Source of the DNA: Flavobacteriales bacterium
GTDB lineage: Bacteria > Bacteroidota > Bacteroidia > Flavobacteriales_E > Vicingaceae
Direction: 5' to 3'
NCBI GenBank assembly: GCA_029262915.1
Contig: JAJCYN010000151.1
Coordinates: 1-5,716 of the forward strand
DNA length: 5,716 nt
Below, one piece after another: positions 5,268-5,716 of the stretch (position 1 is its first letter; each line of letters begins with the position of its first letter). The position numbers and the translations under genes are program-made. A model generated the notes under the pieces. That model made no database searches. It worked only from the letters and a program-made list of their open reading frames with translations, and was not told the origin of the DNA.

Positions 5268-5585
5268 ATGAAACTTAAAACGATTTACTTGCTAATAATA
5301 GCGTTTTTCCTTATTTCAGCCGAAGATGGTTGTGAGGAAGTTCTCTTAATTAAAAACATTTATCCAAATCCTGTAGCTACAGAACTACACGTTGAATTAC
5401 AGACTGAATTTCTTGAAGATTTTTTTGAAATAGACTTTCAAGTAGTTAATATGAGTGGTCAGGTAATTAAGTCTGGGAAATTTGATAACGAGATAAATTC
5501 AATTAACTGTTCTGAATTGCAACCGGGTTATTATGTTATCCAAATTCCAGCATATGGAGAGTCAACTAAATTTATAAAAAAATAA
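5268..5585 (+). CDS. Very small secreted protein consisting of a signal peptide and a type A T9SS C-terminal sorting domain
   Basis: The protein has 105 residues. K2 and K4 precede a hydrophobic core at 6-17, with a likely cleavage after LISA|ED (A18). From about residue 29 to the end the sequence is a complete type A sorting domain of the type IX secretion system: IYPNPVATELHVEL (31-44), VVNMSGQVIKSGKF (59-72), SINCSELQPGYYVIQI (78-93) and the terminal KFIKK. Normally this 70-80 residue domain is the tail of a large secreted enzyme or adhesin. Here only about 10 residues (EDGCEEVLLI) lie between the cleavage site and the domain, so there is no recognisable cargo. C22 and C81 are the only cysteines and could pair. 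The start is fixed by the signal peptide; an in-frame TAA at 5229-5231 rules out a longer N-terminus. It is followed after 4 bp by the next gene. It may be a real minimal T9SS-exported protein, or a remnant of a larger gene that lost its middle. Confidence 0.85.
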   Translation: MKLKTIYLLIIAFFLISAEDGCEEVLLIKNIYPNPVATELHVELQTEFLEDFFEIDFQVVNMSGQVIKSGKFDNEINSINCSELQPGYYVIQIPAYGESTKFIKK

Positions 5586-5589
5586 AATA

Positions 5590-5716
5590 ATGAAAACACG
5601 ATTTTTATTTCCACACAAATACAAAAAAATAGGCTGGTTATTTTTAATTCCATCAACGATTTTTGGTTTGTTTGTAATTTTTACTGAATATGAACCAGAA
5701 TGGTTAAAACTTCCAG
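5590..5716 (+). CDS. N-terminus of an uncharacterised membrane protein (runs off the right edge)
   Basis: The frame opens at ATG 5590 and stays open for 42 codons to the edge. It begins MKTRFLFPHKYKKIGW. A basic segment (K2, R4, H9, K10, K12, K13) is followed by a hydrophobic stretch at residues 15-32 (about IGWLFLIPSTIFGLFVIF), then the acidic TEYEPEW. This looks like a first transmembrane helix with its N-terminus inside the cell. The FPHxxKKIGW opening with a proline-containing helix is one I associate with an uncharacterised Bacteroidota membrane-protein family; I cannot name a function. It begins 4 bp after the stop of the T9SS mini-protein, so the two are likely co-transcribed. The rest of the protein is outside the window. 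Confidence 0.72.
   Translation, partial: MKTRFLFPHKYKKIGWLFLIPSTIFGLFVIFTEYEPEWLKLP

Overview
The window is AT-rich, lacks clear Shine-Dalgarno sites, and carries a type IX secretion (T9SS) sorting domain, a Bacteroidetes-style MCE/MlaD protein and a 163-residue protein family that I know only from this phylum. It therefore looks like the chromosome of a Bacteroidota bacterium, most likely Flavobacteriales. The genus cannot be read from it. There are no RNA genes, CRISPR arrays, insertion sequences or recognisable mobile elements.

Layout. At the left edge, on the minus strand, is the first 33 codons of a secreted or envelope protein; only its signal peptide is visible. A 167-bp divergent intergenic region separates it from a plus-strand run of five genes. 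These are a periplasmic N-acetylmuramoyl-L-alanine amidase (267-1448), an MlaD/MCE lipid-transport protein (best start 1517), a membrane-anchored cytochrome b-like/[4Fe-4S] protein (2454-3773), a CCG-domain Fe-S protein (3795-4583) and a conserved protein of unknown function (4586-5077). Gaps after mlaD are only 10, 21 and 2 bp, so these four genes are probably one transcript. The amidase is 68 bp upstream and may be read through or separately initiated.

After a 190-bp non-coding stretch there is a second unit. It holds a very small protein (5268-5585) that is essentially a signal peptide joined to a type A T9SS C-terminal sorting domain with almost no cargo. Four bp later comes the start of a membrane protein that runs off the right edge (5590 onward).

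How the genes may work together. The left half is an envelope-maintenance block: peptidoglycan cleavage plus outer-membrane lipid trafficking, and perhaps LPS export if the divergent gene is lptD-like, which I infer only from remembered gene order. The two Fe-S genes look like a re-partitioned heterodisulfide-reductase-type (HdrDE) module. The cytochrome b-like membrane part and the 8Fe ferredoxin part are fused in one protein, and the CCG catalytic part is separate. It would be expected to move electrons between the quinone pool and an unknown, possibly thiol/disulfide, partner. The least ordinary items are the nearly cargo-free T9SS protein with its coupled membrane gene, the Hdr-like module of unknown substrate, and the unknown 163-residue protein tied to it. 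Most of the window is otherwise typical core Bacteroidota chromosome, and I do not see strong evidence for a wholly new system.
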